A stretch of DNA of 64,000 nucleotides, from contig JABMLP010000026.1 of NCBI GenBank assembly GCA_013176395.1, positions 582,637-646,636 of the forward strand, read 5' to 3'. Of the stretch, positions 1 to 11,674 are shown one piece after another. This stretch comes from Venturia oleaginea. Taxonomy: Eukaryota > Ascomycota > Dothideomycetes > Venturiales > Venturiaceae. Within the stretch, counting starts at the first letter, position 1. Every line of letters starts with the position of its first letter. Below the pieces are notes generated by a model, which was not told the origin of the DNA, ran no database searches, and saw only the letters and a program-made list of their open reading frames with translations. Both the position numbers and the translations under genes were made by a program.

Positions 1-1119
1 ATTGGTCGTCTTTGATATCGCCTATCCCGAGTTGATCTTTTGGTACCCCACGCCTAAGACTCTCAACGTGATGCTCCGTCTTGATTTTGATACCATCTCT
101 TTGGAACTGTGCCATAGCATAGGATGCCAGCTTCTTGTCGAACATAGGCAGAACCTGCGGTGCGACATCATAAACCGTGATGTTAACAAACTGCATCAAA
201 TCAGGAAACGACCTGCTCATTTCCTCATTGACCAAATCGTGAAGCTCAGCCGAGAACTCAATACCAGTCGGTCCACCACCCACAACCGCGAAGTTGAGTA
301 GATTCTTCTTCATCGTCTCGCTCGTTGTCGGCAAAGCAGCTGTCTCAAAGCAAGCTAATATCCTCTTCCGAATCTTCCTCGCATCTCCCACGTCTTTTAG
401 AAAGAGTGCATGCTCTTTGACCCCAGGCGTATTGAAAGTTTGGCTGTAGCACCCCACTGCAATGACTAGCTTATCGTAACTCATGTCGAACATTTTCCCT
501 TGCTCCTTTTTGACCGCCACATCGTTCCCACTCTTCTCTGAGCCCTCAGTGAGGGCTGTACTCTGGTTCAAATCATTGGCGGCTTCCTCGATGGCAATAG
601 TCTTCTTCGAGAGACTGATATTATCAGCCCATCCTTGAAAGAAGTTGACATTGGATCGGCGAGATCGTATAGGTTCGAGGGCAGTTCGGAATTCGAGGGT
701 GCCAACGGAGGTTGATGCGAGGAGAGGCGTGAAGACGAAGTAGGAACGTGGAGAGACGAGGACGGTTTGAAATTTCTTCGGGTCGAGCTTCTGAGATAGT
801 GTGTAGCCGGCCCAACCTTGTATGGTAGAATATATTAGTTACGAGGGTCCGGGTCTCCGGGGGAGAAGGACGAGACTACCTGAGCCCAGAATCACAATGC
901 GTTCCCGTTCTGGTTGTTCAATTAGCCTTCCGAAGCTGTAGTCTATTCGCGGAAATGCCTACGGTCTTTCTCATGATCCAAAGCAGCAATGCTCAATCCT
1001 CTTCGTTGGAGTCGTGAGCGCGAAGCTCCCCCCGTAGAGCCAGGAGATCGCAGTTGCAAGGTTTCGATCAAGCCTGCAGGCAATCGACTCAATTGTTTCC
1101 GCTGCAAATTCATTGCCAT
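1..1119 (-). CDS. Alternative (type II) NADH dehydrogenase, mitochondrial, 3' end beyond window
   Basis: A rotenone-insensitive NADH:ubiquinone oxidoreductase of the inner mitochondrial membrane, which passes electrons from NADH to quinone without pumping protons. The translation shows a first dinucleotide fold (IVILGSGWAGY), the family block SYFVFTPLLASTSVGTLEFR, and a second fold (VVGGGPTGIEFSAEL). I place the start at 1119; it opens an Arg-rich leader without early acidic residues, as expected for mitochondrial import. Exon 1 is 1119-880, intron 879-817 (GT-AG) and exon 2 starts at 816 and runs off the left edge, so about half the protein is missing and I cannot see whether it carries the EF hand of calcium-regulated external enzymes. 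Oddity: the leader frame (ending EKDR) and the mature frame (starting AFPRIDYSFG) are joined only if one base is missing near 958-960. This is either a real frameshift or a sequence error in a short G run. Confidence 0.85.
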
Positions 1120-1714
1120 CGAATTATCTCTCCATCAAGTTGCCAGGATACTGTGAGCTGATATTTGTATAGACCATGTTTATTGGCCTCCGGAGTCCGA
1201 AGCTTCCGCAATTGCGTCAGATCTGAATTTATCTTTCTTTGACTAAGTAATTCGGAAGGCATCGTGGAACGTGAAGACATGAAGTGGATGCCATGGCTTT
1301 AGAACTCCTACATTCTCCGATGGAAGGGGAAATTTACAGTTTAGTCGGACTGGCTTCGAGGATATCCGTCGTATCCGGGCTATACTTTTCACAGAATATA
1401 TCCTCTTACATCGCCGACCCTTCTCAAATCTAAATATCTTCGATTCAGTAGACATATGAGAGAGAAATGCTCTTGGTCAGTTTAACTGTGAGACTGAGGA
1501 GGGGATGTATAAATATTTATTACAGCTACGTTCTGCTATAGAGGGGAGAAACCATCTCGCAGTATCCATGTCAAAAGGCCGTCCAAAATGTCAATCAAAG
1601 ATAGTCTGACAAAGCCCAAGATCCCAGCTTCATAGCAGCCCACCAAGGACTATTATTATCACCAGCTCCATTGCCCTACCAAACATTATCTACGCTTGGT
1701 CGTCCAGCATCCAC
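1120..1714. other. Intergenic, no gene seen
   Basis: Lies between the divergent start of the NADH dehydrogenase and the convergent end of the RBR remnant. No supported ORF, repeat or RNA. It should hold the NADH dehydrogenase promoter, but no clear TATA motif could be assigned. Confidence 0.5.
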
Positions 1715-3304
1715 TCATTTGAGTCGGTTTCAAAGACAGCGGTCACAGATGTGTGTACGGCATTGATGGCATCTCATGATAGATCCACCGCTGCCCTGAC
1801 TGCACATCTCGCAGGCATATGGTCCATTGCCAGTGACGTGTAACAAGCGGCCTTTTTGTGTACATTCATGGGAGGTGCGTGAGTAGTTGGCAACTCGTCG
1901 GGTCTCAGCGGCACGCGCAAGTACATCACGCTCAACAGGAGGCGCTGGTGGCGGTAGGGCACGAGGCGCTGTTGCTGGTTGGGCAAAGAGAATTGCTGCT
2001 CGTCATTGCTGCGCCATCATATCCATCATTGGCACATTGAACAGGTTAAGACGGCCCATTGATCTTTCTCTGGCGACGACCTCAGCTGCTCGTTCGATAA
2101 GACGTTGTCCGAATCCCACGCAGTAGCAAGTCTTCCATTGTGCACCGCATAGATAGCAGAACTGGTGACCACATTTACAGCTACGCGGATTAGCTCATAG
2201 AACGATCCACATAGATAGCCTTCTTCCACTTACACCATGTGATAACAACCGAGGAACAGCATTTACAATGTTGCCAACCCCGCTCTTTGGCTAACTCGAA
2301 TGTTCCTTTCAAACCTGGGTCCTCTGGGCATTCGCCGGCGTGTGGTACTTCTTTGCAATGAATACAAGTACTTCTACCGCAGTGTCCACATTCGGCGTGG
2401 TCGCTCATGCGGCCAAACGGAGCAGGCGGAACAAACTTCCCACACGATTTATTGCTGCAGTACACTCTATTGGCGGTCGTGAACTCAACCGAGGCTTCCT
2501 GGAATGCTTGTAGTTCTTCTGCAGACATAGCGGCGCCGATAAGTTCGAGAGGAATTTATTCGCGGCAACAACGTGGCGGGTACACGGATTCGTCTTTGAT
2601 TGCGTTCACGAAGAGGCGTTTGATACAGTCGGCACAATACTTGTGGTCGCATGGTAGGGCGACCATTTCGTGAGCTGGTAGGTTGTGGAGGCATGCGACA
2701 CACTCCTGTTGTTTTGATGAAGCGATCGGGACATCATTTGGTCGTTCTGCAATGGTACTCGATGGGCCATCATTGCTGTTCTGCTTCTCAGTGTCGGTGA
2801 GTGTACAAGTGTGTAAACCGTTGTTCCTTACTGCCACGTCCTGGGTAGCAATATCCGGGCTGGGGTTGCTGGTTTGGGATTGTGCAGCCTCCTAACAAAA
2901 GTTGTAAGCCAAAGATGCGTCATGGAGAGGTGATTTATCAGATTATTCACCTCGGTTGTGGCCACGCTCTCATGGCTTAAGGTCGAACCGCTCATTCGTT
3001 GATCAATACTCTGATCTCGACGCCTCTGTAGATCTCGATTCATCATGGCTGCGACTGCTGGCGTATCTGGCAAGCCAGCTTGAGCAACGTCTTGAGCATG
3101 CTTTCGATCTCTTAAGATGCCCAGTTGTAGAATGAGTTCTACTCGGTAGGCGGCTTGAGCCTCTTCGAGGTCGGCTGGTCTGTCCAGTGGATGTCTTGTT
3201 CTGTTGAGTGGGTGTCTTGATCTCTGGATGAGATGGTCGACGTCTTCAATCTGAAGGCTAACAGCGACTATCTCGTCGTCGAGTGCGAAAGGCAGGGCCT
3301 CCAT
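1715..3304 (-). pseudogene. RBR (RING-IBR-RING) E3 ubiquitin ligase, inactivated
   Basis: RBR ligases take ubiquitin from an E2 onto a RING2 cysteine and pass it to a substrate. The exons read 3304-2951, 2891-2234 and 2180-1715, with introns of 59 and 53 bases (GTGAAT and GTAAGT donors). RING1 is visible (CVACLHNLP..CDHKYCADC), then IBR cysteines (VYCSNKSCGKF..CGHCGRSTCIHC), then RING2 (GCYHM-V-CKCGHQFCYLCG). The frame is broken four times: an in-frame TAA at 2556-2558 (REQIPLEL would be expected), a frame change near 2241-2255 where several residues between CKCC and GCYHM are lost, TGA at 2003-2005, and TGA at 1730-1732 just before the family-like end NRL. All three stops can be explained by C-to-T changes (CAA to TAA, CGA to TGA). 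The N-terminal acidic/Leu region is typical of fungal members. A functional gene would need several independent sequence errors, which I think unlikely. Confidence 0.8.
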
Positions 3305-3868
3305 CTTAGTGTTTTGAAGATGTGAATAGTTCGTGGACGTGGCTGCCGGTGTGGTGTTTTTGATTGTTGTTCTATTCAATTCCTTTTACGACTCTGGCCC
3401 GGATCAGTGTTGAAGTGTTCAACACTTGGGCCTTGAGAAAAGGCCACTAGAATCTAATTTCATCCTGCCTGTTGTTTATAGGGCCATTTCTCAGGAACAA
3501 CTTGATCTAATTAAACGGCTCAATACCTGCACATGTTTGGATCTCACTGACATGCCGAACAATAGCAGCAAGAAGACAGCTAAATGCTTCTTGACCAATT
3601 CTTGGAAGAAGAAAGTTAGCCACATAGCCACACTTCTTAGCACAGGGTTACTCAAGTAGGTGAGCGAAAGCAGTCCGGTGAAGGGTCAAAGGAGGAAATT
3701 CGTGGACTGAGAGTAAGTGCTTAGCAATGAGAGCAAAGAGATCCGAGTGGTTTGATCAAAGGAACAAGCGAGAAGCTGGAGGAGAAAATGGTCAGACCAT
3801 ATTTGTCTACTAGAGTTCGAAGGACGTTTCAACATTGCCTTCGTTTGTTTTCGACTTCGTGCACTACA
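3305..3868. other. Intergenic, no gene seen
   Basis: Upstream region of the decayed RBR gene, ending at the tetranucleotide tail of the repeat that follows. I see no supported gene or RNA here. Confidence 0.45.
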
Positions 3869-5164
3869 TTGATTGATTGATTGATTTTATCCTACTCGGT
3901 TGCAGCCGCTTAATCAGGCAGCTATGTCCGGTTAGGAGGACTTCATCAGACAGCCGACACGTGATAGATTATATAATCCACCGCGCCCCACTTCGCCCCG
4001 TTCACTGAAACAAGACCAGCTGTCCCCTCCGTCCTCCCTCTTTTCCCTTAACCAGTATCTCCAAATGCCCGCTGGCTCTTGTAGATACTGGTTATTCTGC
4101 TAGTATATCTGTGCTATGTAGACTCAAGAGGCAATGCCTCGTGTTTCGCTATCCTTCTACCTACAGTCTCCCTCTAATGCTCAGCTTTGTCTATCTGTTT
4201 CGCCTTATCCCTCAAGGCCAATGGGTTCCCTAAGTATGTTTCTGCTTGTGAAAGTTGCCTTGCACCAGATTCCTATGCGGCGGTGTATTTGGTTGTGTGA
4301 TGCTGGAGACAATAGTAACCATCGTAGTCGTGATTTCGCTGCTTCGGTGTGATACTCCGGGTATGCCCGTGGACGAGGCTGTCTGGTAGCTGCCGTATTG
4401 TATGGCGCCGATCGTGCTATAGACCTGCCGTCTTATAGTCGGAGCCTATCTGCTGCTAGTCGCTCTCCCTACTTGCTATATCGCGCTCCTACTCTTGCCA
4501 ATGCCATAACTGGGACGCAACAGTCTGGGGAGAGGCTCAAGGCTACGTCTGCTGGCTTGTAGGGAGGGGATTTGCCGCCAATAAGCTCCTTCTATACGTC
4601 CTTACTGCTTACTGTGTTGCGCACCTACTCTTGCCAATGCCATAACTGGGACGCAACAGTTTGGGGAGAGGCTCAAGGCTCTGGACATCAGCTTACAGCA
4701 GGACGGTTTGCGGAGACGATAGTAGATGAGGTTCTCTAGCAGCTGCCGTATCGTGTCGCACCGATTGTGTTGTAGACGTGTCGTCTTATAGTCGGAGCCT
4801 ATCTGCTGCCAGTCGCTCTCCCTGCTTGCTATATCGCGCACCTACTCTTGCCACTGCCATAACTGGGACGCAACAGTCTGGGGAGAGGCTCAAGGCTACG
4901 TCTGCTAGCTTACAGGGAGGGGATTTGCCGCCAATAGGCTCCTTCTATGCGTCCTTACTACTTACTGTGTCGCGCACCTACTCTTGCCAATGCCATAACT
5001 GGGAGGCAACAGTTTGGGGAGAGGCTCAAGGCTCTGGGCAACAGCTTGTAGCAGGACGGTTTGCCAAGACGTTGGGAGAGATTGTCTAGTCGTTGCAGTG
5101 GTGTGTGGTGCCGATTGTTGCGCACCGAGCGTCTGGTGTTTGAGTTGTGTTGAAGGTATTGCCG
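3869..5164 (-). mobile_element. Retroposon-like repeat, copy 1 (with (AATC)n tail)
   Basis: This segment matches a second copy at 31295-32243. Read on the minus strand, both end in a run of AATC units (GATT on the plus strand, four or five units) preceded by the same GGATAAAAT sequence. A simple-sequence 3' tail with a variable opposite end is typical of LINE/SINE-type retroposons, and copy 2 carries a short target duplication. The shared part stops at 5164, but copy 1 may continue further, because 5' truncation of copy 2 would produce exactly this picture. No reverse transcriptase motif is visible in either copy, so the element is probably non-autonomous or only the 3' end of a longer element. 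Copy 1 is longer because of an internal tandem duplication, annotated separately. Confidence 0.6.
4430..5135. repeat. Internal tandem duplication of about 353 bp
   Basis: The block starting GTCTTATAGTCGGAGCC occurs at 4430 and again at 4783, a period of 353 bases. Each unit itself contains two diverged sub-blocks beginning CCTACTCTTGCCA. The second copy of the element (31295-32243) has only one unit, so the duplication arose in this copy or was lost there. The two units differ at many positions, so the duplication is not recent. Confidence 0.7.
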
Positions 5165-6895
5165 TTCTAGCAGTGACTCGTCGACTCGGAGCGTTGCAGT
5201 GTCATCTGGGGTGATGGACTAGCCGGGAGATAGTGACTAGATGGTTGCTGTTGTCTTTGGTGGACGCATCGTTCGTGTAGCTTGCTCATGTATTCGTCTG
5301 CTTGCTCTGCGGTGGCCGCGACGGCGACTCTAGAGATCACTACAGTCACAAACGCTCCGTCGCAAGCATGTGGAGATCTGTCACACGTGCGTCGTTAGGT
5401 TCACACCTATTTGACGTAAAGATCGCCAGTTTATACAGTATAGTAGATAAGCGGAGGTCTATCCGGAGGTCGTAATAATGACGGTAATGGCGTCTTAACC
5501 GGAGAGGGTTCGGCTATAATGCGAAATTTGGTGCTAGATTTGGGACCGAATCTACCGTCAATCCCAGTATCGGTACGTACCGGGAATGTATTTGGATCAA
5601 TTGGCGCAATAGCCTTACACTTTTTGAGCTAGGAACTGTCAGTGTATTCAATTGAATATCGCTATCGATCTCAGGCATTTGGGTACGTTTTTCCCCCTTA
5701 TCGCAGCGCGTTTTTAAAGGCTTCTTCTCCGCCGGCGGGGACTGCACAAGCGCTAGACCTAAAGGGTCATTTAATATGTTGGTGTTTGTGTAATTGAATG
5801 TAGAGTCAGATTGGAAAAAGTAGATCACCATGAGGATTGATTTCTTGTGCATCTGTTCTAAGTACAATGATTTATTACTCTGTATATTGAGAGTTTCCGC
5901 CAGGGTCAGTAACGTGATCATCACCTGATCATCACCTAGCCTTCATACAGAATTGTATGCTGGAATCGCGAGATCTAGTGGTAAATAAGACATTCTAACG
6001 ATATCAAGTAGTGACACCAAAAATGTGGCTATACAGATGTTGTTCACGATACCAGATGGCTTTAGGACACAGAGATCGCCTAATTGCCAAGCTCAATACC
6101 ATACTAATCTACATACAACTAGGGATATTGTTGTATACAAACTTGATGTTTTTGCTCACAAACTTGATCAATGCCACTTCTACCTCAACTGTCACTTTGG
6201 CAAGTTAATACGGTAGGTATCTGACTGAGTGAGTAATTCTAAGAGCTCTGCCCCATAGCAAAGCCTAGCTAAAACACGTAGATTGGTTAATTTCCAGCAC
6301 TCCAGCAATAAGAACTCCTTAAAAAGGCTTGGCTTGTCTTAAAAGACTCTGGAGCGGTCCTATCCGAGTCCTTGGCTATCAATACATTACCTTGTCGTAG
6401 ATCAGAATTGCGGGCGTTACTCTCTCAGTCAGTCACTAAGTCAGTCACTTAGTCACTCACTCACTCACTCACTCAAAAAATCCCCCTCTTCTGCACGTTG
6501 ATGCACAAACCACATTACGGAGTCATAATCTTATAGAGCTGAAGTCTTACGAGTGAGAACGGAGAGAAGGGTACAGATATGTTGAGCGTTACTTGCCATC
6601 TCGAATGGTAGGTGCGTCGGCTAGACCAAGAAGTGGTGAATTGCTCACAATACGACAACCAGCCCGAACTGGTATGGAAAATTGCAATTGTTAATAATGC
6701 CAATCAAAACGCACGCTCTTGATGGGTCAAGGAGAGGTATCGAAAACATCTACCGCCTCCCATGAGCCGAATCCATGCAGTACCAAACCCGAAAAGCCAA
6801 ATGATGCAAACCAAAGAATTGGCCAAAAACAAAAACATACACGCTACATATGAATCGTTCATCCATCCCTTATGTACACAAAGTACGTACAGTCC
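5165..6895. other. Gene-poor stretch with an (ACTC)n microsatellite
   Basis: No recognisable gene. A minus-strand open frame at 5514-5924 (136 codons) has no family features I know. Around 6420-6474 there is a run built from AGTCACT and then ACTC units, and a related CTGACTGAGTGAG motif lies in opposite sense near 6220. The two could be worn ends of a short DNA transposon, but I could not find matching termini. Confidence 0.4.
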
Positions 6896-8489
6896 CTACG
6901 CAAGGAACATAACACCCACAAACAAGGCGGTCACCAGCGCTGCAAGACTGCCACCCTTCGCGCCGATTCTCTGAGCACCACTGCCATGGATGCCCAGGAG
7001 CTCGTCTTGGTATCCGAAGGTGACATTCTGCCTGATGGTGGAGTTGTAGCAATTACCACCAGTGACATCCAAGTTCCTCAAATCATCCGGAACAATGAAA
7101 AACATGTACTTGTTCTGCGAGATGTTCTTGAAGCCAGCAGTGTTGTATGGGAATTTATCGTCATCGGTAGCTGAAGTGTTTCGGAGAAGAATACATTGGA
7201 CTTGGTTTGGGTAATCGTGAGCAAGCCGAGGATAATCTCTCATAACATCGCTGTTCGATGTATCCGCCACGAGAATGATCTTCCTCTGTGGAAACGTCTG
7301 GAAGTATTTTGTGAGAAGGGACATGCGAATAGAGAGGGTGGCTGAGACATCCGAGAAGTTGAGAGGCCGGGTGTCGAAGGAACCACCTGGGTAGGTCTTG
7401 TAGATGAAGTCCATGTAATTGCGGGTGACCTGCTCAGGCGTGGTGGTGAGGTAGTGGAAATGCATGTTTGGAATGCTGGTAGACCAGTTTGCGTAGATCT
7501 GGGGCATGTTCATCCATGGGACGAAAGCTCGGGCGAAGGAGTTGAGCAGACCTTCTTTTGGCTGGTAGATTTTGGTTACGCGAAGAATATCGTCGATATC
7601 GCTGATGACAGTGAAGCCGGTGGGCGGTACGAGGTAGGCCGTCGCGTTCCCTAATGTCGAATTCCCAGAGTATACATTCAGCCTTTGGATCATCTGGGTG
7701 GCATTGCCAGCTGCCAACCCGTTCTGTTGGATTGGCACGAAGACATCGAAATCACCTTCGAGTGTCGTTGGGTATGGAAGGACGAGATCTTGGGACCCCC
7801 CTGGCGCCGTTACCGCGCCTCCTCCACCAGACTCTCCGTCTCCACCCGCGCTTGGGGCTGGCTCAAGGTGCATGGGGACTGTTTGATTCCTTTGCTGGAC
7901 AACGAAGATTTCGGCTGTAAGATTGCGCGCTTGAGTCTGTTGATCGGGCGGTAAATCGGAGATATCGGTGCCAATGAGAAAAATGTTGGCCAAGCGATCG
8001 AGCGTGCTCTGGTTGGTATTCGGCTGCTTGTAGACCTACAATTGTTATTAGTTGTTGTCAAGGAAAGTACAGTCATAAACATACATTGCCTCGAAACCTT
8101 ATCTGCCAGCCATTGTTCGTCCAGTTGCCATATGGAGGAATATTCAGAACCTGAGTTGGGAGCGCTGCCAACTGGTCACCATCGATTCCTAACGAGCTCT
8201 GCACCTTGTCGCCAGTAGGGAAGTCCTGGAAGAAGTTTGGCACACCCGATGCAACATAACTTGGGATGCCACTTCCTAGCGCACTCAGCACACTCGTGAC
8301 ATCTCCTTCGAGTCTGCTCAAAATGTTTTCCCGACGCTTCAATGTTGGCGTTGGTCTCAGTTGGGCCTGGAAAGGGGTGATTTGTGGTGCAGCGACGGCA
8401 GCTACAGGAGCAGGATTCGGTATGGCGTTTGCGATGGCATTGAATGTTGCCAGTAACGCCGAGAGGGCCGTGAGATGTGAGAGAGCCAT
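6896..8489 (-). CDS. Secreted APP1-like phosphatidate phosphatase domain protein
   Basis: Exon 1 8489-8085, intron 8084-8036 (GTATGT..TTGTAG, 49 bases), exon 2 8035-6896; 514 residues. The N terminus is a signal peptide (MALSHLTALSALLATFNAIA). The APP1 catalytic domain (DUF2183, HAD-like) begins near residue 279 with FTVISDIDDIL, the aspartate pair at about 281/283 being the phosphatase nucleophile region, followed by a conserved block KEGLLNSFARAFVPWMNMP. The protein ends in a hydrophobic stretch (LAALVTALFVGVMFLA) after small residues, which suggests a GPI anchor or a C-terminal membrane helix. Many N-glycosylation sequons (NQT, NST, NAT, NVT) fit passage through the secretory pathway. Yeast App1 is a cytoplasmic actin-patch lipid phosphatase; this form has the same domain with a secretion signal, so its substrate is uncertain. 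An in-frame TTG three codons upstream is not needed. Confidence 0.85.
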
Positions 8490-9904
8490 TGTGTACAACG
8501 AGTGAGGGTGTGGGAGAGATTGTTGATGCTCGCGTATAGGCAGCAGGTGAGGCAGTCACAGCCAGTTTGACTTGACAGCACTTTCAACGAAGGTCGGGTG
8601 TCTTGTCTTGGGTGGCGCGGGAGCATAAAGCTTGGTGATATAGATTGGCACTGTTTTGAAGCTTGTTCGAAGCAGGTTTAATGTTTGGCAGGCCCGTGAG
8701 GCTATGACGATACAGGATCCGCACCCAATCTCAGCAAGGGGGAATTTCGAGATTGGCTGTGGCTTTGGTATCTGGATCGCATTCAGGAATCAGGCCATTC
8801 GATGCGTACACGCAGTATCTCCCATCTCCGACCAGCACGCAGTATCTCCTACCTCGGACCAGCACCAGCACCTCCTACCAGGCCGTGTCACGGCGGGACT
8901 GTGGCTTCCTTGGAATGCTGCTAATTATGTCCGCCTGGTTATTTCTCATCTGGGCCTTCCCTGTGCGGAGCTCGCGCCACTGTACAGCCACACACCACAC
9001 TCCAACCTCGGAGGCTGTTTCTCCCTTTCTCCAGTCCAGCGCCAGTCCTCCTCGAAACATTGTGAAGGAGTATCAATATTGCAAACACAACGGCTTACTA
9101 CCCTAATAGCCATTGCCATACACGTCCCAAGAGCACGTCCCAGACAGTGAATGTTTGACGCTAGGACAGGGGCAGGGACAGGGACAGGGCAGTCCACATT
9201 CTCCCGCAACCTGGACCCGTGATACCGCGTTTTGTCTCATCCCACGTTTACAATCATTCTCAGGCCATTCGTTTGACACCGCCTTTTGACAGAATAATGT
9301 GGCTGGTGAGTATAAACGGAATCGTCTGAAAGCCGCAGAGACCCACTATCGTTACAGTACGCAATACATCTCAGTCAGCAGCCGGAGATTATTAATAATT
9401 CTTCCAAGTCTAACCTTCTACGCGTGTATTCTTTCCTGAAAAGAGAGAGGATAGCTAAGAGTATTCCCTACCAAGGCATTCTCTTTCGCGATGAGTTAAG
9501 TATTAAGATACTGCAGTAATCAAAGCTGCAAACGATTAAAATTATTTCGGCGAGGTGGTTGGTGCGCCGTGGTACGGTACGTTGAATACATGATGGGTCT
9601 CTGCGACTTTCAGACGATTCCGAGCGGGAACAAGATACGTTACAGCAACAAGGCCGAGGCAACGTATGCGGCTCGCAACCTGACAAGGGTGAAAAAGAAG
9701 AACTCTCCACAATCTAGGCACAGTTGGAAGACTTGGAGTAAACCGAGTCTCCCAAAATCCATCTTCAATCATCTTCTCCTAGCCCAAGTCCTCTCGTCGT
9801 CAAACAGTGATAAGTAATTCTTCACTCCGCTTGTCTATCACACCATCAAACTTCAGTAATTCCACCACGAACAGAAGTATGTTGTCAAGCTATCCAATGA
9901 AGCT
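8490..9904. other. Intergenic, no gene seen
   Basis: Contains the APP1-like gene promoter and short direct repeats (CGACCAGCACGCAGTATCTCC-type at about 8827-8865 and a GGGACA run at 9165-9188). Open frames here look like chance: no domain, no splice structure and no codon pattern that supports one. Confidence 0.45.
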
Positions 9905-10455
9905 TTACTAGCTTCATAAATGGTATATAATCCATCCCCAACTTTCTAGCGACAGACGTGATATTGATACTCCGTTTTCCAAGTGGCATATACGAAACAA
10001 CAGCTCGCGTAAGATAATCTCTCCAAAACCATGGACGCGGAAGACATTTTCGATTTCTTCTTGCGTTGTTGGGGAAATTGGACCACCAGCTCCAAAACCA
10101 GCATTATTCACTACCTCACAGCAAGCCCATGATGTTAGGGTATCCCTAATCAACTTCGCTGTGGAGATTTGAGACGTCAGATACCTAGCACATCAACCCT
10201 CTCAACACCAGATCCCTTCGATATCTTCTCAATCAACCTCCTCGCCTCGGCGGGCTGACTAACGTCTGCCTGGATGAACATGGCTTTCCCAACCAGCATC
10301 TCTTACTTTCTGCGCAACGCCTTCGGCGCGCGGTACTGGCGATTCAGAAATATGGTTCATGACAACTGAAGCACCCTTCTTTGCCAATTCGGTGGCAATA
10401 ACGACATCGATTCCGTTCTCACGGCCACGGCCGGTTATGATCGCGACTTTTCAGG
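9905..10455 (-). pseudogene. Short-chain dehydrogenase/reductase remnant
   Basis: On the minus strand an SDR can be followed through three frames: cofactor fold KVAIITGRGRENG, then KKGASVVMNHIS, then a frame change near 10290 to AMFIQADVSQPAEARRLIEKIS and VDVL, an intron at 10184-10111, then VNNAGFGAGGPISP (the NNAG motif of the family). After that the frame changes again to INITSVARKLGMDYIP and homology stops near 9905, before the catalytic YxxxK. The classical TGxxxGxG glycine motif is also altered (TGRGRENG). At least two frameshifts and loss of the catalytic part make this a dead NAD(P)-dependent oxidoreductase. Confidence 0.75.
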
Positions 10456-11674
10456 CGAGGGGTGGAGAGAAGGATAGGGATGTCCATTTTCGAAGAGTTG
10501 AGCGTGGATTGGAAAGTGGATGAGGAGGAGGAGGATGGAGGAAGGGAAGAATACAAGGAGAGTACTAGATTCCGAGAGGAAGAATAAAAGGAGAGAACTA
10601 GAGTCCGAGAGGAGCATAACATCCATCCTCTTTATACCCGACCGCGACACGCATATCCTTCGCCTAGCCTGCAGACAAGCTGCCGTTCTTGACATTGCTT
10701 CCTTCGACGAAAGCCTATTTACGGAGGGAGCTGCAAGGGACTCAACTCACGAAACCCCACAACATGCCTCCCCGATGACCCAAATGCTTAATGAAGGCCT
10801 AGACTCGATTGCAATTGTTTCCACTACAGACCCTATAACAAACAAGCTGAGTTACAGGGTCGATAGATATTCATACACTAGAACCGGGCTAAGCCGACAA
10901 CTGAAATTTCGTCACCCTCGTCCAAAGCCCGTCCCAACCACAGCAAATGTGCTGCAGGTAAATACCTACCCGTAGCGAGCACACCCACACCCGCCCAACA
11001 CACTCCTCAAACCCATCACCATCACCATGACGTCCAGCACCAACATCGCGATATCAACGAATTATCCCGCAGCAGCGCGCCAATATTTTATCTCGAGATG
11101 AGTTCGGTCACGTACCGAGCTGAGAAATACCCCAGCCATGTGATAAGCCAGTGCCAGTGATCGACAACGCAGTGTGCACTGGCAGCAAAACAATGGACGG
11201 CGAAGATCGCATGCGGGAATCCTGGGGAATCAGCAACGATGGGTATGCATGTTGTCATGCTGTCATATTGATGAAATATCAGGAATGGGGAGATCGGAGA
11301 GATCAATACGGGTAGAAGAGACACGTGAGATGAATGCGAGCGAGATGATGGAAAATGGAGTGGGAACAAGGACAGGAGGTATGACAGACATGTTACCCTG
11401 GCATGAAGAAGTAAGTCCCTTCAAGAGGAGGAATGGATATTTCAATAACTGATTCTCTTAACTGCCTCTGGCAGTGCATAATCAAAACTTCGTCTATAGT
11501 AGGAAGACAAGTTCCTGGATGCCTTTTTCCAACCACCATGAAAATCCTCCAAGAGAGCCAGAAACCAGCGTAAACCCAACGCTCGATCCGGGACTTCACC
11601 GTGCGCGTATCACATCGGTTCACAACTGTATACGCGCACTGCCAATCCGAATTCATTGTGCCACCTCACTAACG
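10456..11674. other. Intergenic, no gene seen
   Basis: Contains a purine-rich tract with a 33-base imperfect tandem pair (AGGAGAGtACTAGA.TCCGAGAGGA) at about 10556-10612. The open frames across it are products of this biased composition. No RNA gene or conserved protein recognised. Confidence 0.4.

Noticed and set aside
3940..3985. Hammerhead ribozyme-like sequence in the retroposon (minus strand CTGATGAAGTCC with a pairing GGAC)
   Set aside because: The core CUGAUGA and a stem II hairpin are present in both copies, but the required GAAA after the stem is replaced by ATA and I found no matching stem I/III cleavage site.
5514..5924. 136-codon minus-strand ORF
   Set aside because: No recognisable family and no upstream signals; kept only as a note in the gene-poor region.
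6420..6480. CRISPR-like or satellite array of ACTC and AGTCACT units
   Set aside because: Unit length is four to seven bases with no spacers; it is a microsatellite.
10520..10975. 151-codon plus-strand ORF opening with Arg/Glu repeats
   Set aside because: It lies over a purine-rich tract with a short tandem repeat and the remainder shows no protein-like conservation.
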